DNA of 64,000 bases from Liolophura sinensis. Lineage: Eukaryota > Mollusca > Polyplacophora > Chitonida > Chitonidae. The DNA is taken from the NCBI RefSeq assembly GCF_032854445.1, contig NC_088302.1:23139788-23203787 (forward strand), given 5' to 3'. The notes beneath the pieces were generated by a model. It searched no databases and was not told the DNA's origin. It saw nothing but the letters and a program-made list of their open reading frames with translations. Below, piece after piece: positions 1 to 12,182 of the stretch (position 1 is the stretch's first letter; each line of letters opens with the position of its first letter). The translations under genes and the position numbers were made by a program.

Positions 1-300
1 CATGCAGCTTCTTCCCGAAGAAAAGAGCCAGCAAAGAAAGACATTGCTAATGGCAAGAGCCTTTGTGATAGAAAGCAAAGAGGCTGTATGATCAGACTTA
101 GATCCAATCAGCTAATGACTTGTGAGACTTCAGTGGGAAGTTACTATACCAATACACTCAGTGATGACGTATGTCATTCCTGGAGAATGGCCGGCCTGCT
201 CAGTCGCAAGTACAGAGATGTCAGCGGGTCAATTTTGACCCAGATGTCTCATTCATTCAATTTATAGCTCTATTCATGCAACCTGATGTTTGTAGCAGAT
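1..300. other. Candidate regulatory island, unique sequence
   Basis: This stretch is of high complexity and has no ORF of note. It contains motifs such as TTTGTGATAG, CCAATCAGCTAATGAC and AGCCAGCAAAGAAAG, which resemble clustered transcription-factor sites. From 300 to 623 the sequence is A+T-rich and unremarkable. The reading as a conserved noncoding element is inference only. Confidence 0.2.
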
Positions 301-636
301 GTTCAAGACTTGATATATCTTCCCTAATTTGAGCAGATTCATGCTACGGTGAAGAAACCAGACAAGTGGAATTGCATTGTATGTGCTGTAATGTGGATTA
401 ATATCACATTAAGATATGGATTCTTAGGTGCTCATGCCCTTAGTACCTATCTTGACAATTAAGATTTTGAACAGTGGCAAAAGGACAATGTCATTAATTT
501 GACACCTGTAACAAGATTCTTATTATCATGTGTATACGCTTAAATACACTTTGCTGTTTTAATAGAAAATTTATAAATCTCAGAATGATTTCATTTCTCT
601 TAGAATGATATGTTCCATAGCAGTAAAAAGAAAGGG

Positions 637-801
637 GCTGGCTTCCTCTCCGGCCGTATGTGGGAAGGTCAGCCAGCAACCTGCAGATGGTCGTGGGTTT
701 CCCCCGGGCTCTGCCTGGTTTCCTGCCACCATAATGCTGGCTGCAATCGTATAAGTGAAATATTCTTGAGCACAGCGTAAAACACCAATCAAGTAAATAA
801 A
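637..801 (+). mobile_element. SINE family 1, headless copy with target-site duplication
   Basis: This is the 3' body of the main SINE family: GCTGGCTTCCTCTCCGG, then GTGGGAAGGTC, GATGGTCGTGGGTTTCCC, CACCATAATGCTGGC, GTGAAATATTCTTGAG, a GCGTAAAACACC-type end and an (AAAT)n tail. The tRNA-like head is missing. The insertion is bounded by a perfect 13-bp target-site duplication, TAAAAAGAAAGGG, at 624-636 and 802-814. The missing head was therefore already absent when this copy inserted. Confidence 0.85.
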
Positions 802-1140
802 TAAAAAGAAAGGGAACTTTTTCATAATCTGTTTTTACATTCCACCTTTATAAGTAATTTAAGATTATTGGCAAATATGAATAAGAAAGTTTTAGTTAAG
901 CCACTGTGATATTATATGGATAATAATATCCTGTTGTTAAGAACTTGCATTGGTTGCTTTTTTTAATTTTACAGTCTTTTTTACAGCAATCATGTGTCAC
1001 TAAATGGTCCATGTCTAGAAAGCCAGTACAAATGCATTAGACCACGAACATGTTCAGTTGCCAAGCGAGGATGTAATATTTACTAATTTATTTCATTTAT
1101 ATGATGACTTAAAATTGGTTTCATCAGGTTTCAGTTTGTT

Positions 1141-1312
1141 TATGGATGGAGGTTGGGATTGTGGTGGTGTGTATGTGGGCAGAACCCGGGTGAAACCCAA
1201 GACCATCTGCAGGTTTGCTGACAGACCTTCCCAAGCACGGCCGGAGAGGAAGCCAGCATGAGCTGGACTTGAACTCACAGCACTAACCAACTGACCCACT
1301 GAGGCCCTCTAC
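1141..1312 (-). mobile_element. SINE family 1, minus-strand copy, 3' end lost
   Basis: Read on the minus strand this begins with a degraded tRNA-like head (the complement of ACTAACCAACTGACCCACTGAGGCC) that includes the B-box-like GAGTTCAAGTCC. It continues into CTCATGCTGGCTTCCTCTCCGG, GGAAGGTCTG and CATAA-less, decayed 3' sequence. The GTGAAATATTC and tail parts are not recognisable. No target-site duplication was seen. Confidence 0.75.
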
Positions 1313-3029
1313 CTTAAGAATGCATGACTGTGTGTTGCAGCATACATTTGTGTAATTGGGAACAAAGATAATCTTACCTCCAAGGCTAATTAGTAGATTA
1401 TTGAGCAATGACAGTGAAAAAAAAGCATTATTAAGATTCACTGAACCCCAATCACAAATATTCCAAAGACATAATTGTGTCTTGAGAGAATATAAGAGAA
1501 TGTAATGCTTCTTTGTCATTTGTAGGCTAACTTTTTATTTGTTTGTTTTTTTTTTTTTTATTTTCTTAATTTTGTGTTCGGTGAAATTATTCTTCAGGTG
1601 TGTTAACCGGAAGGTGCGTAACTGCATGAAGCTAGGCTCAATGCTTTAAGAGAGCAGGCTGCATGTTATGCCAGGTGCTCTGCGTGGAACACAATTCGAC
1701 ATGGAGAAAAACCTTTAGATAAATTGATTTGCCTCAAGCATGAGGTATAAGCATCGTCACCTGCTCCGCGTGGAGTGTATTTCAGCTCTCAATCCTGAAG
1801 TTGACTTCTTGTTCGTTTTCTGAACTTGGTTGATAACGCCGTGATTAATGGCTGGCCGTGGGACTGTGCAATGTCATGTTTACCCAACAGCCTTAGGACT
1901 CATGATGAAAACATGTAATGAAAGGAAGGAGAATACAGAGCTTGGAGTGGGAGGGAGAGGCAGTGAAAGAGATGCCCGAGAGGGGAGTGGGGTGGATAAT
2001 TTACAACCCTATACTTAAGTCATATCACAGAGCCGGCAAGCTCTCGACGGAGAAGATTCCTCTTAATATATAAGGCTACTAGATCCCCGATATTTTTCAA
2101 CCCCGAAAAGCTTGAGGCCTTTTGTCTACGGTGTCTAATATGAGAAGCTTTGAAAACATATATGGTGATCGATCTTTAATAGCTGGGACTATGTACAGTT
2201 ATATTGAAGCATTTATAATCTCGATGATGTCAAATTTAGCCATGGATGGAGCAAACATAAATCATTCCATCAAAAGGAAAAATATTTTCTGAGTGTAATT
2301 TGATATGTTCCAACTTCGCCTTTTTCAGAAACGAACGGGCATGATATATGTATATAACCCTACACCTGGCAGCAGTGGGTCATCCTGTACTTAAAAAATC
2401 ATTATGTTATTGAAAATATCCTCAGGGAGAAGAAATTAGTGTTTTGTAGACTGAGATTACTCGGCTGGGTAGGCACTTACCTTTAACAGTGATGTGATTG
2501 AGTGCCGTCCGCTAGGACCTGATGTTAACTACATGTGGAAGTCTTGCCTTGTATCTGTACACATGTCGAAAAGCTTAACCTTAAGGCTTGAGTCAGCACC
2601 TGCTTCCTCATATACATTTTAGATTTTATCAAGCCACAGTTCTTGCTGCAATCCCACTAAAACTTACCTGGCGCCTTTGAGCTAGCTCTCTTTGTCTTTT
2701 TTGCATTCATAGCTTTATTAGATGTAATCCTAATCCTAAAGTCAATATATTATGAGAAAAACTATGTAGATTTACTCTATTGTGTGTCATTATAGGTTCA
2801 GTGCATCAGACATTCTAAACTGTGCATTAATAGCAAAAAGATACCTGACGTACCTGGCTTTTGTATAAGAATAATAGATCTTTGCACAGATTGTGAGTGA
2901 CTAGATAAAAACATTACAACAAAAGCAAACACAAAAAGCACATACCCCAAAAAAAAAAATGTAAGCATAGACATCATGATAAAACAGGACATCACTGATT
3001 TAACTTACGCATTGAAAGTCCGTTCTTTA
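1313..3029. other. Unique A+T-rich stretch with an island at about 1600-2100
   Basis: There is no convincing gene here. A poly-T run lies near 1547-1560. Between about 1600 and 2100 the sequence is more complex and GC-richer, with two related blocks: CTGCGTGGAACACAATTC near 1680 and CTCCGCGTGGAGTGTATTTC near 1765. Each has an E-box (CAGGTG, CACCTG) beside it. It reads like a regulatory element, but that is inference. Confidence 0.2.
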
Positions 3030-4400
3030 TCAAACTCTGTTGACAGCCGATGACAGGCTCTGTTTTCATCGCTCACTGGAAATACAACTACAAGTGTTTG
3101 GTTTCCTTCTCCAAGTCATCATCTTGTAAATGTCAGTAATGTCTGGCTTATTATTCACAATACCTGCCCTGGGAAAACTTAACGTGATACGGCTGTGCGA
3201 GTAGATGGCGAAAAAACTGGTGTTAGTTCCATGGAAGGGTCGTTAAGAAAACACCTGGCTCTTGCCCTCCCGTGGCTGTTGTATGCACTGTATCATACCC
3301 TGACAGGTACAAGCAATGCACAGCCAAGCTCGTTTCTGTGAAATATCAATAGCAGTGTTTCCAGTCCCAAGAGAGCTGCCGTCTATAAGAGAAAGCCTCG
3401 TCCTTAGGGTGGGAGGTGGGTATCTATTCAGATCAAGAAAAACTCCAGAACACAAGCCGTCTGTAGGTGCTCATCAGTGCTATGCCAACCTGCTCTCCTT
3501 GAGCCTTTTAGGTTGTAAGAAAAAGCTAGTGATTGTTTTCTTAGACTTTATGTCCAGGAGTTTATGAGCCAGAGACAGGGCTGTAAAAATATTGGATGAA
3601 TTATAGATGGCTGAGTAATGCATGCAGCCCACTGGTCTTCCTCCTTGTTGTCGCACTTCTCCTTTTGCCGCTTTTGTCACTGGTGCATAAACATTTTGTC
3701 TTGCCGACTTGATCCTCGAGGCAGTCTTCAAGTTGAGCGGCGGTAACGTGGGGCTGTTTGTGAAAAAACCATCAGCCCAAAAGAAAATCTCCCTTATCAA
3801 GTTGATCCGGCCGCGTCCAGTGACAAGCAGTAATTCGCGGAAGCTGATCAGTGGCACATTAGAAAATTAGGTAGTCATTGAGCAAATGTTCTGTAGGGGT
3901 ATCCGTGATCATTAAAATGACTGTAGGAAATGGTCGTCAGGGCCTTCAGAATTTTTCCGTCTTCGGCCCGATGTCTCGAATCTAAAAACGCTAAATACCC
4001 GGGGAGTCGAGAGGAAATAGGAGGCCAGTGTCAAGAAAGAGTGTTGGGATGGTCTAAAGACGCGAGCTCACGCTCAAGGGGTCGCCTCCGGCCAGGGAAG
4101 GCAATCTGGTCGTGAAAGGCCATCCCTTTGCTGAGACCATACCTGGGTGACAAACCATCCGCAACTACATGGGCTCCTGCCTGGATCAGTGCTTACAAGC
4201 TTGTTGGGCCACAATACACTTGTTTGTCCGCAGGGCTCTATCCTAGTTAACACTGGCAGAAGTCCGTCGCAAGCTGCAGAGAAAGAGCTAGAGAGAGAGG
4301 GGGCATATACGAGTCTGCCAAGCGTGAAGAGGGGTCTGTGGGTGTGCTCGCGGCCAACCTGAGCAGTGTCGACTGTCTGGCAGTGTGGCCAATTCCTCAG
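3030..4400. other. High-complexity island, candidate conserved noncoding DNA
   Basis: This is a GC-richer stretch with many CpGs, for example TTGATCCGGCCGCGTCCAG near 3802 and TTCGGCCCGATGTCTCG near 3962. A minus-strand ORF of 125 codons at 3480-3857 runs through it, but its product (rich in scattered basic residues) resembles no family I know, and plus-strand ORFs overlap it. I read the region as regulatory or as an ancient, unrecognised exon remnant rather than a gene. Confidence 0.25.
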
Positions 4401-6355
4401 AGGGTCTCCAGACGCTATAGCTTAGATCTCTCCTCACTCTAGCCTATAGCCCTTAAGCCCTTGCCATCTGTGGAAACACCCAAAGCTTCCTATCTCTCTC
4501 TCTCTCCTGCACAGTCCTCTCTTTTCTCTCAATATGCAAAACCAATATTTACTTTGAAGGAAAGTTCACACATCGCACATTGTTTGCAAAAATAAAAAGA
4601 AAATAAAAACTCATGCAATTCATTTGCTTATGTTTATAAAGCATGGAGTTGCTCTTCTGTGAGTATTTTTCTTGGCTATTCAGAATGAAGTCAAACTCCA
4701 ATAAACGTGTAATTGCTTTAAGAGTCTCTCCAGTATAATATTTCTGCTACCTTGTTATCATTGGCCATTGCTGGGGCTCCAGATTTCGCCCCGTTTCCAT
4801 GGAAGGGGCTGGCTGTCACTGTGCAGACAACTTAAATGAACTGATTGATCAGTTTACAGTATGGGCTTGTTTGCCTTGCATTAACGAGGAAAATTATGAT
4901 TGCTGGGTGATTCAATCACCGCAAATAAAGAAAAATAGAGTTTGAAGTAGTCCAGCTGTAGGATTGGCGTGAATCGTCACGCACAACCATGGTTTGTTGA
5001 CAAGCACTCAAACTGTTTGTCCTCAGGTGCAAGAGACCTGTAAGGGCAGCGTCTGTGTAATGTGAAAAGACGATCAGGAAGTCTGTAGCCATCTGTCCGT
5101 GCTGGGATTTTACAATACATTTGCAACGTATTGAAGTCATACAAAACTGACTTTGATTTGAAGGAATCAACAAATAATAAAAAAAAGAGATGTAACTTAG
5201 AAAGAGTATTGCAGCAACAAGAGAGTTCAAATCCAACATGTGATACTTTGCTTTGTCTTTAGTTGAGAATTTAAACCCAACTGGTTACAAGTGTATTGTG
5301 AGGGTGTTTCTCTTTTTCAGGAGTAAACTTAATCCAGTTCATATTGTCTGCAAACAGTGAATGCTAATGAGATAAATAAAACAATCAGCCAAGAAATAAG
5401 GAAAATGCATAAGAAAATACTGTAGTTACCAAGTGTAAATTGGGACACATTTTATTGCAAAGGTTGAGAACTGTGACCCAGTAAACCTCTCATGCCTTCT
5501 CAGTTGCGATGAAGTCATTTTAATCTAATCACAAGAAATGAAATTCTCCCATCAAAGGAATATGAGCTCTTAATTATAGCCCTGTAGCTCTTTTCTAATC
5601 TATGCATGCTGCTAGTTTGGCACAGTTTTGCATCGGCCATTAACCTTCATGTTAAGGTAACGGAACAGGAATATGAATAACCCATTAAAGAGAAGTCCTG
5701 TTGGTCTTAGTTTTTACTTGGATACTTGCATTTCTGTGCCTAGGCTTTGAGAGAAATAGGTCGCTTGTTTTTTTACCCTCTTTAACAGAACTCTTCAACT
5801 CAACCAGTGAAAAAGTTAAAAAAAACTGTTAAGGACAAAAAAGTGCAGAAAGGTGCTAGCAAAGCGGCTGGCCTAATGGTTCCTTGTTGAAAAAGCGCAA
5901 TTGCAGCTCCAGCGCTATCACTGCGATCGAAACATGATTTGATGCCTCAATCTACATAATGGTGTATGCCTTTCATTATCAGGAATGTATAGGCCTTTTT
6001 TCTTGATTACTTGTTGAGACATTATGGTGTTGTCTGTAACTCGCTATTAAGATAACTCTAATCAATTTCATTCTCGGATATACGCTGGGAACTTACCCTT
6101 TTTTACCACCTACATGTTTTATTATATTAATGCATGATTTTGCTCTTGACATCTCGCAACTAATTCATATGGGCTGTAAGTCTCATTACTTAACTGCTTA
6201 GAAACCTTTAGGAGTGGTTTAATCATTTTTGAAATTTCCTTATCATTTCACTAAGATCTATTCATGTCCAAATGGGCTGGTATATTTCTTATCTGTGGTT
6301 TAGATCAGCGATTGCATTTATTTGGATAGGACTTAAAAGATTTTAATGTTCAGTT
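4401..6355. other. Unique sequence with two regulatory-looking islands
   Basis: A short (TC)n run lies at about 4492-4506. One island at about 4740-4870 contains TCATTGGCCATTGCTGG and the hairpin-forming GCCCCGTTTCCATGGAAGG... at 4788-4809. A second at about 5490-5660 contains TTTTAATCTAATCAC, CCCATCAAAGG and CTCTTAATTATAGC, which resemble homeodomain and TCF sites. The rest is A+T-rich with no gene signal. Confidence 0.2.
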
Positions 6356-6366
6356 TATTTTTTCAA

Positions 6367-6515
6367 GTCTGTCAGCAACCTGCGGATGATTGTGGGTTTC
6401 CCCTGGGTTCTGCCCGGGTTTTCCCCCCACCATAATGCTGGCCGCCGTCGTATAAGTGAAATATTCTTGTGTACGGCGTAAAACACCACATACATAAATA
6501 AATAAAAAAAATAAA
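6367..6515 (+). mobile_element. SINE family 1, 5'-truncated copy
   Basis: The copy starts inside the body at GTCAGCAACCTGCGGATG and keeps CACCATAATGCTGGCCGCC, CGTATAAGTGAAATATTC, GTACGGCGTAAAACACC and an A+T tail. A possible 11-bp target-site duplication with one mismatch flanks it: TATTTTTTCAA at 6356-6366 and TATATTTTCAA at 6516-6526. Confidence 0.8.
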
Positions 6516-6526
6516 TATATTTTCAA

Positions 6527-8092
6527 ATATTGGCTTATGTGTACTGGTGTTTATTTGGTAGTTTTGTTCTGTCATTTTATATATCAGGCTTACATTACAA
6601 TTATTATTATATTTGACCTGCCACAGAATCCAACGAACTATCACAAAAAAAAAAAAAAATCCTCAACAAACAGGAAAAAAATCACCCCAAAAATTGTGGG
6701 AATTACGGTATGTGAAAAGAAAGGGTTTATGTTTAATTTTGGCCAATTTACTTTTGGAGTGGATTTGTGTTTGTTCACGGCAAACTTTCAATAAACTAAT
6801 CATTGACACAGACAATTACAACAAACAGGCTGGTCAATGGACAGCGAACTGGTCATGCTAGTGTGATGGCCTGAGCTTGCCAGAATTATGATGGACCAAC
6901 TCGCTGCCCAGCAATTCCTGCCCTGTGTAGCGATATGAGGAATGATAAATTTGTTGTGCCAACAGAGACTGGACTGGTAAACAGACTGGCATGCTGCAGT
7001 TTGGCAGAGAGGGCCTCTTGACTTAGACAGTTTGTGTGTAGTGAGCCGACAAAACTAACACTGAATGTTGTTACAAGACACTCCTGCTTGCCTCACCTAC
7101 AAGGAGGCTGTTGTCAGAGAGCGCGTTGAACATGTCGAATGTGGAAAAAAAGATTTGCATAGTTTAGCAAAAGTGCATGCACTGGTCTTTGACATGTCCC
7201 TCGAGACAAACCTATTCCTTGCCAAATGTCGTGCGAACAAGAAATACACGATCATTACTTTTAATACAGAAGGGTGTCAGAAACAAAATGAGGGAATATT
7301 GTTATTAATTAAATTTCACTCGAGGAAAACTTATTACGCTTCATGCTATAATCATTGGTGTTGTGAAAACTGTAGAAGAGCAGTGCAGGATGATAGGGAA
7401 CGTGTGATTGATTTGGTAATGGTTACCCTTTACAGTAGATCAGGACTGAATTACAACCAATCGACAGCATTGTAAGATTGGGGAGGTTTAACCAACCAAT
7501 CAGACTTCTTGTTGCTTGCTTGATACGGACAGTGAACTCCCAGTTCAACACCATTAAATTTTCATGATGAAAAAGCATTAATTTCCCCATGGATTGGTGT
7601 GTCACATTCTTAGAGATTGTGTTTACATTACGTTCAATCTTCTCTCCTTTTTCTAATTTATTAAGATGTTCCCTTTTGCCACAATTATAATGCTTTGAAC
7701 AGAGGCTTTCTTCTCCACGCTTGTCTTCCACTGTCTATGTGTCTTCTCACATGTAGACCACACCTGCTTTTTGACCAGCTTAGGTCAAAGGTGTCACGTT
7801 CGTTATGTGGCATTAGCAGTGCCTTCAAAAGTTGTGTTTCGAGCCTCGACACATTACTTTACTTCATGTTGTAATACTTTGACAAATTTGAAGTGTAAGA
7901 TTGCGTTTGTAGCTACCTGGAGTGGTTCAATGCAGAAAACGTCATTTTCCACTCCTTTTAGGTGAAAGCTGTGCAAAGTTAAAATTGCAGGGCTAGTCTT
8001 TTGAAGTTTTTGTGGACAGGCAGTAAGGCATGCAGCTATGTGCATATACACTGAGGCTGTACCCTATTCACCATTTTATAATTTTTGGATGT
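6527..8092. other. Unique sequence; nuclear-receptor-like motif near 7780
   Basis: A 136-codon plus-strand ORF at 7065-7475 begins with ATG, but its length is what chance gives in 64 kb and the product is not recognisable. A poly-A run lies at 6645-6659. The notable element is the motif at 7770-7794, reported separately. Confidence 0.2.
7770..7794 (+). promoter_or_regulatory. Candidate nuclear-receptor element (DR1 plus inverted half-site)
   Basis: The sequence contains TTTGACC, six bases, then GGTCAAA (a 7-bp inverted repeat). The second arm is part of AGGTCAAAGGTGT, a near-perfect direct repeat of AGGTCA with one-base spacing. Direct repeats with this spacing are the known binding form for RXR and HNF4-type nuclear receptors. 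Function here is inferred from the motif alone. Confidence 0.3.
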
Positions 8093-8100
8093 TACAGCGA

Positions 8101-8389
8101 GTGCCTTAGCCTTGCTGGCTCCGATGGTTTAAGAGCCGTTTTGCTTCAACTGTCAGCCACTTGACCAATGAGATCAGGTGTTCAAATCCAGTTCTTGCTT
8201 CCTCATGTGTGTCTTTCAGTGTAGAGGTTAACTATGCCAAGTCAGTGGTTAAGTTTTGGCTCTCTGAGAAGCTTTCAGCCCATAAAGTTTACCTCAGTCA
8301 TATATTAAAACTTGACCACAGTCATACATACATGTATGTAAACAGTCCTGAAGCATGGGGTTCAACACGAAATAAATCAATGAATAAAA
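8101..8389 (+). mobile_element. SINE family 3, probably full length
   Basis: The 5' part is tRNA-like, with CTTGCTGGCTCCGATGG and a B-box-like GTGTTCAAATCC near 8180. The body differs from families 1 and 2 (TATGCCAAGTCAGTGG, CTCAGTCATATATTAAAAC). The 3' end is GAAGCATGGGGTTCAACAC followed by GAAATAAATCAATGAATAAA. A short imperfect duplication TACAG(C/T)GA flanks it at 8093-8100 and 8390-8397. Confidence 0.6.
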
Positions 8390-8397
8390 TACAGTGA

Positions 8398-9146
8398 ATC
8401 TTGTAACCGTAACCAAGATTTTCACACTTCACACAAGATCGCAACCAGTTTCCTGGGTGAATAAAGGAATAAGCAAACAATCAACATGTTAATTACACGT
8501 GAACACTTCCATGTGTGACATGTACATCATATGGGTGGAAAGGGAAGTGGTTTTTAATGCATGAACTTTATGTAAAACCACACAAAGTAGTACAATATTC
8601 TAGACGTCTGTTTGGGTGATCAAAAAATGCAATGGAGGCACGGAAATCTACAAAGTTAATGTCCCCTGTCCAAGCATGGGATTGAAACCAGGTCTTTGTG
8701 TCTTTCATCGTTATCAAATATCCTCATAAACAGATGGAATTCTGCAGAGGGGATGCTATGACAGGTGCATAGAGTTAAAATGGAAGATAAGACACATTTG
8801 GTAGCGTTATGATTTCGCCCCCTGCAATGATAATGTAGGCAATATTAAGGGCTATGTCTATGTCTCCAGTACCTGACAAGCCTAAAGTGACAGTCGGTCA
8901 TCAAATATGGATTGAATATTTCGGTGCTATTATGAGTTTTGGACACCATGGGAGAGTCTAAACCGAGCACACTGTCGAGGATGCTCAGGTATTGGCAAAC
9001 ACTTAGCAACCATAAGAATGCATCAATCTCCCATGGGCCAACTAGTCAACTATTCCCAGTCTGCAATATTCTGCTGACTTGGTTAGGCAGGATAGTACCC
9101 TAAATCCTCGATAAATTCGAGATTGTGCTCCCTTCAGCTGATTATA
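8398..9146. other. Unique stretch, no gene seen
   Basis: The sequence is A+T-rich without ORFs or tandem repeats. Near 8680-8700 a GGGATTGAAACCAGG string weakly resembles a reversed tRNA B box and could be the remnant of an old SINE head. Confidence 0.2.
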
Positions 9147-9276
9147 TGTGGGAAGATCTGCTATCAGCCTGCAAATGGTTATGGGTTCAACTCGATTTCT
9201 AACCGACATAACGCTGGCTTTCATCGAATAAGTGAAATATTTTTGATATATGCACAAATCAAATAAATAAATAAAA
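9147..9276 (+). mobile_element. SINE family 1, diverged 5'-truncated copy
   Basis: It keeps TGTGGGAAGATCTGCTATCAGC, GTTATGGGTTCAACTCG, an altered CATAACGCTGGC, AAGTGAAATATTTTTG and a CAAATCAAATAAATAAAT tail. The divergence suggests an old insertion. No target-site duplication was seen. Confidence 0.75.
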
Positions 9277-9819
9277 CAACAAATTTGACCCGTAGATTGT
9301 AATGTTAGGTGCAATATTTTGAAGCAGAAAATGAGTTATTCTTGTGCATGAAGGACTTCGCTGAAATTAGAAGAAAGATCAGATTCAATAACAGACCTCT
9401 AGTCCATCAAATATTACAGTGTATCAGGTTGCATTTCTTTGTGGGGATTTTTAGGGTATATATACTTTTCTCATGGGCTTTCTTCTTATATCAAGTCTTT
9501 GAAGGGTTCTAAGCAGGTGATTGTAATATATATGCAAATTTGCAGATCCACGAACTGTCGACACTAACAACATTGCCGAAGTAGTATACCTTCCTCAGGG
9601 CACAAAACATGCCAGCAAGGAATCCAGGCCTGCATGTTGATGGTGAGCAAATTACTGGTGAGTGGTTTAATTATCACTCACCTAATATCTCATTTCAGGC
9701 GAATAAGTTGAGCATGCCCATTAAGTACATGTATGCACCTGTATTTTAAAGGCTTTTCCTGAAAATGGCGTTTCAGATTGTTGTTGAATTGCACCTGTAG
9801 TTGAAAACGTGTCCAATTT

Positions 9820-9945
9820 TGCACCCATCTGCGGTTTGATGACAGACCTTCCCACTTATGTCCAGAGATGAAGTCAGCTTGAGCTGGACTGCATTGGTGG
9901 TCATTGTGGTCATTGGGTCATTGTGCCTTGCTGGAGGCATATCCT
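9820..9945 (-). mobile_element. SINE family 1 fragment, minus strand
   Basis: The reverse complement of ACCCATCTGCGGTTTGATG, GACAGACCTTCCCACTTATG and CAGAGATGAAGTCAGCTTG gives the 5' and middle body. It then runs into a degraded head (GGTCATTGGGTCATTGTGCC, related to the usual CAATGACCC-type head segment). The 3' end is absent. Confidence 0.6.
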
Positions 9946-10684
9946 CAGGCAAATGTTTCGAGAGTCCACTCACCAAACTATGGTTAAAAATCTGCAACGA
10001 AACCCTATTCATTCACTCATTTATTCATTCGTTTAAATGTCCCATGATTAGACATATTCAGCAGGACCTGTATTGTTGCAGCAGGAAGCTTTTTATGATG
10101 AAGATGTAGAGAAATGAATACAGACAAAACATGAAGTCATGAGGTGACGCTAACTGGACTGACACTGGTGGGTGATGATTGGTATCTGGTCACACTTAAA
10201 CGAGTCAACTACAGTCACTTAATTGACAGTTTCACCATAGACAGAATTTTTTTTTGTATAAACTGTTTAGGAAGATGCCTGAGTGGTCTCATTGAGCTTT
10301 TCCATTCGCAGTCCGCATCGGGGTTTGTAAAGAAATCAGTGAAGAGTAATGAACATAAGTGTATTGTTAGAATAAAATAATAGGCAGAAGTCGTCAGGCG
10401 AGTTTCAAAAAAGTTGCATTTCTGTGAGTGCATCGCGTAAAACAAAGCCATATCGATTCTTTTATGTATGTCAAGTGACAAGGCATGAATTTTGGATATA
10501 ATATTCATCTTGCTTTGACATTAAGTATCACAGCATTGAAAATAAGTGCTCCGTGCATCACCTGAATAGGTGTGCGTTCAAAATGACCGGTTAAGGACAA
10601 GAGAAATGTTGAGCTTTATTTTTGGCCCGGGTTAACTGCCAACACGATTCCAGCATCTGCATACCATTGTGTATCAGCTAATAC
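9946..10684. other. Unique stretch, no gene seen
   Basis: There is a short degenerate TTCATTCA run near 10007-10033 and otherwise ordinary A+T-rich sequence. ORFs of up to 97 codons here are at chance length. Confidence 0.2.
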
Positions 10685-10842
10685 CTACATCATCTGCCAG
10701 CAACCTGTGAATGGTTGTGGGTTTTCCCCCAGGCTCTGCCTGGTTTCCTCCTACCATAATGCTGGTAGTCGTCATATAAGTGAAATATTCTTCAGTAAGG
10801 CGTAAAATACCCATCATATAAATAAATAAATAAATAAAGATC
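10685..10842 (+). mobile_element. SINE family 1, 5'-truncated copy
   Basis: The copy starts at CATCTGCCAGCAACCTG and keeps GTTGTGGGTTTTCCCCC, TACCATAATGCTGG, ATATAAGTGAAATATTC and an AAGGCGTAAAATACCC-like 3' end with (AAAT)n. No clear target-site duplication was found. Confidence 0.8.
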
Positions 10843-12111
10843 TTCTCAGTCAGCTTGTGGCTTGTTTCTTGTTTGAACACCTTCTGGTATATGGAGATGA
10901 ATTGGTTGTAGGCTATTGTGGATGTGTCACCATATCATAGCAATATGATTGTTACCTTACAGGCACAACAACACACTTACATGCAGGCTGCTGGAAGGTT
11001 GCTGGAATTCTGGTAAAGCTTATCATTTGCCATTAAAAACATGATTTTCAAAGCCTAGAAATTTAAAGTAAGTTTTGAAAAGCCTGGAAGTGCTGGGGTT
11101 TTTTTTGTGATTGGTCTTGAAACAACCTTGACATTGAGACCAAGTCTGTCCAGAGTATTTTTAAAAAATTGGAAAATTAGATGATGAAATTAGAAGTCAC
11201 AACAATTTCTGTCTTCGTTATTACCGACCCTGGAGTGCTGTGATTTTTTTTTTTTTTTTTTTTTGCTTTTTTTCCCCCCAGTTTCCGTTTGTAGCTGGAA
11301 TTTAAGCCAACCCTAACAGTATGCATGCACGTCAAAAAGTGACATAAAAAGTGTGAAACCATCATCACGATCCTAATCAATAGAGCACACAAGGTTGTTG
11401 TTGACGTAAGTGTTTACTTATTTGACACTTTCATACTAACACATAAGTTGTCAATCCTCTGCAAACTATAGCAACTGCTTAAAGCAAAATATGTGTACCA
11501 GGATTAACTATCATAAATTTGGATGTACATGATATTGTAATTGGAAATGATCTCAGCCACGCTTTCAGATCAAGTTATTCACTGAATAATCAATTTATAT
11601 ATGGAAATACATGGTATAAAGGGTTGACTGAAGAATTGAAAACTCACTGCTAGGTTCTGATTGGTTACTTGTCCCCTGACGATTATATTGTGGTGAACCA
11701 CACTTTACCAAATGTCACAATTGTGTAGGTGCATGGCCTTATGAGGACACTGATAGAATACCGCTGTAAAAAATGTAGTCTCCAAAGACGCTGCAGGTAG
11801 GCGTTACACAGCATCACTTTGTCAAGTAAACTGGTAATAAAGCTGTGAACTGGAGCGCAGACTGGATATTTGTAAACATGATTGATAAAGAACATTAGAA
11901 AACACCGAAATTAATAGCCACAAATACTTCTGTTTGCACGAAAGACAAAAAGAAGTCCCAATTCCCACTGAGAGTCTGGGTGATCCAAAGTTATAGTTAG
12001 AATATAAAATATTTAGTGCACGCTGCTAAGCTGGGAAATTCATAATGGTTGTGGCTTTGTAGGAAGTTGTGGAATAGAGCCAAGCGTGTATACATGTACT
12101 GGTTATAGATT
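10843..12111. other. Unique stretch, no gene seen
   Basis: A poly-T run of about 20 lies at 11246-11265. The remaining sequence is A+T-rich and shows no ORF, repeat or motif cluster worth naming. Confidence 0.2.
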
Positions 12112-12182
12112 TATTCATTTATTTATTTATGGGATGGGATGCTGTACTCAAGAATATTTCACTTATACAGTGGTGGCTAGAT
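12112..12182 (-). mobile_element. SINE family 1, 3'-end fragment, minus strand
   Basis: The plus strand reads TTTATTCATTTATTTATTTA, then TGTACTCAAGAATATTTCAC and TTATACAGTGGTGGCTAG. This is the reverse complement of the family 3' end (GTGAAATATTCTTGAGTAC plus tail). The rest of the element is missing. Confidence 0.75.

Noticed and set aside
494-825. Minus-strand ORFs of 61 and 81 codons
   Set aside because: They are translations across the reverse strand of a SINE.
3480-3857. 125-codon minus-strand ORF as a gene
   Set aside because: No recognisable product or splice sites; it lies in a high-complexity block where stops are rarer.
7065-7475. 136-codon ORF as a gene
   Set aside because: This length is expected about once by chance in the window, and the product is not recognisable.
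8640-8705. Possible reversed tRNA-like head
   Set aside because: Only a loose B-box resemblance; no A box, body or tail.
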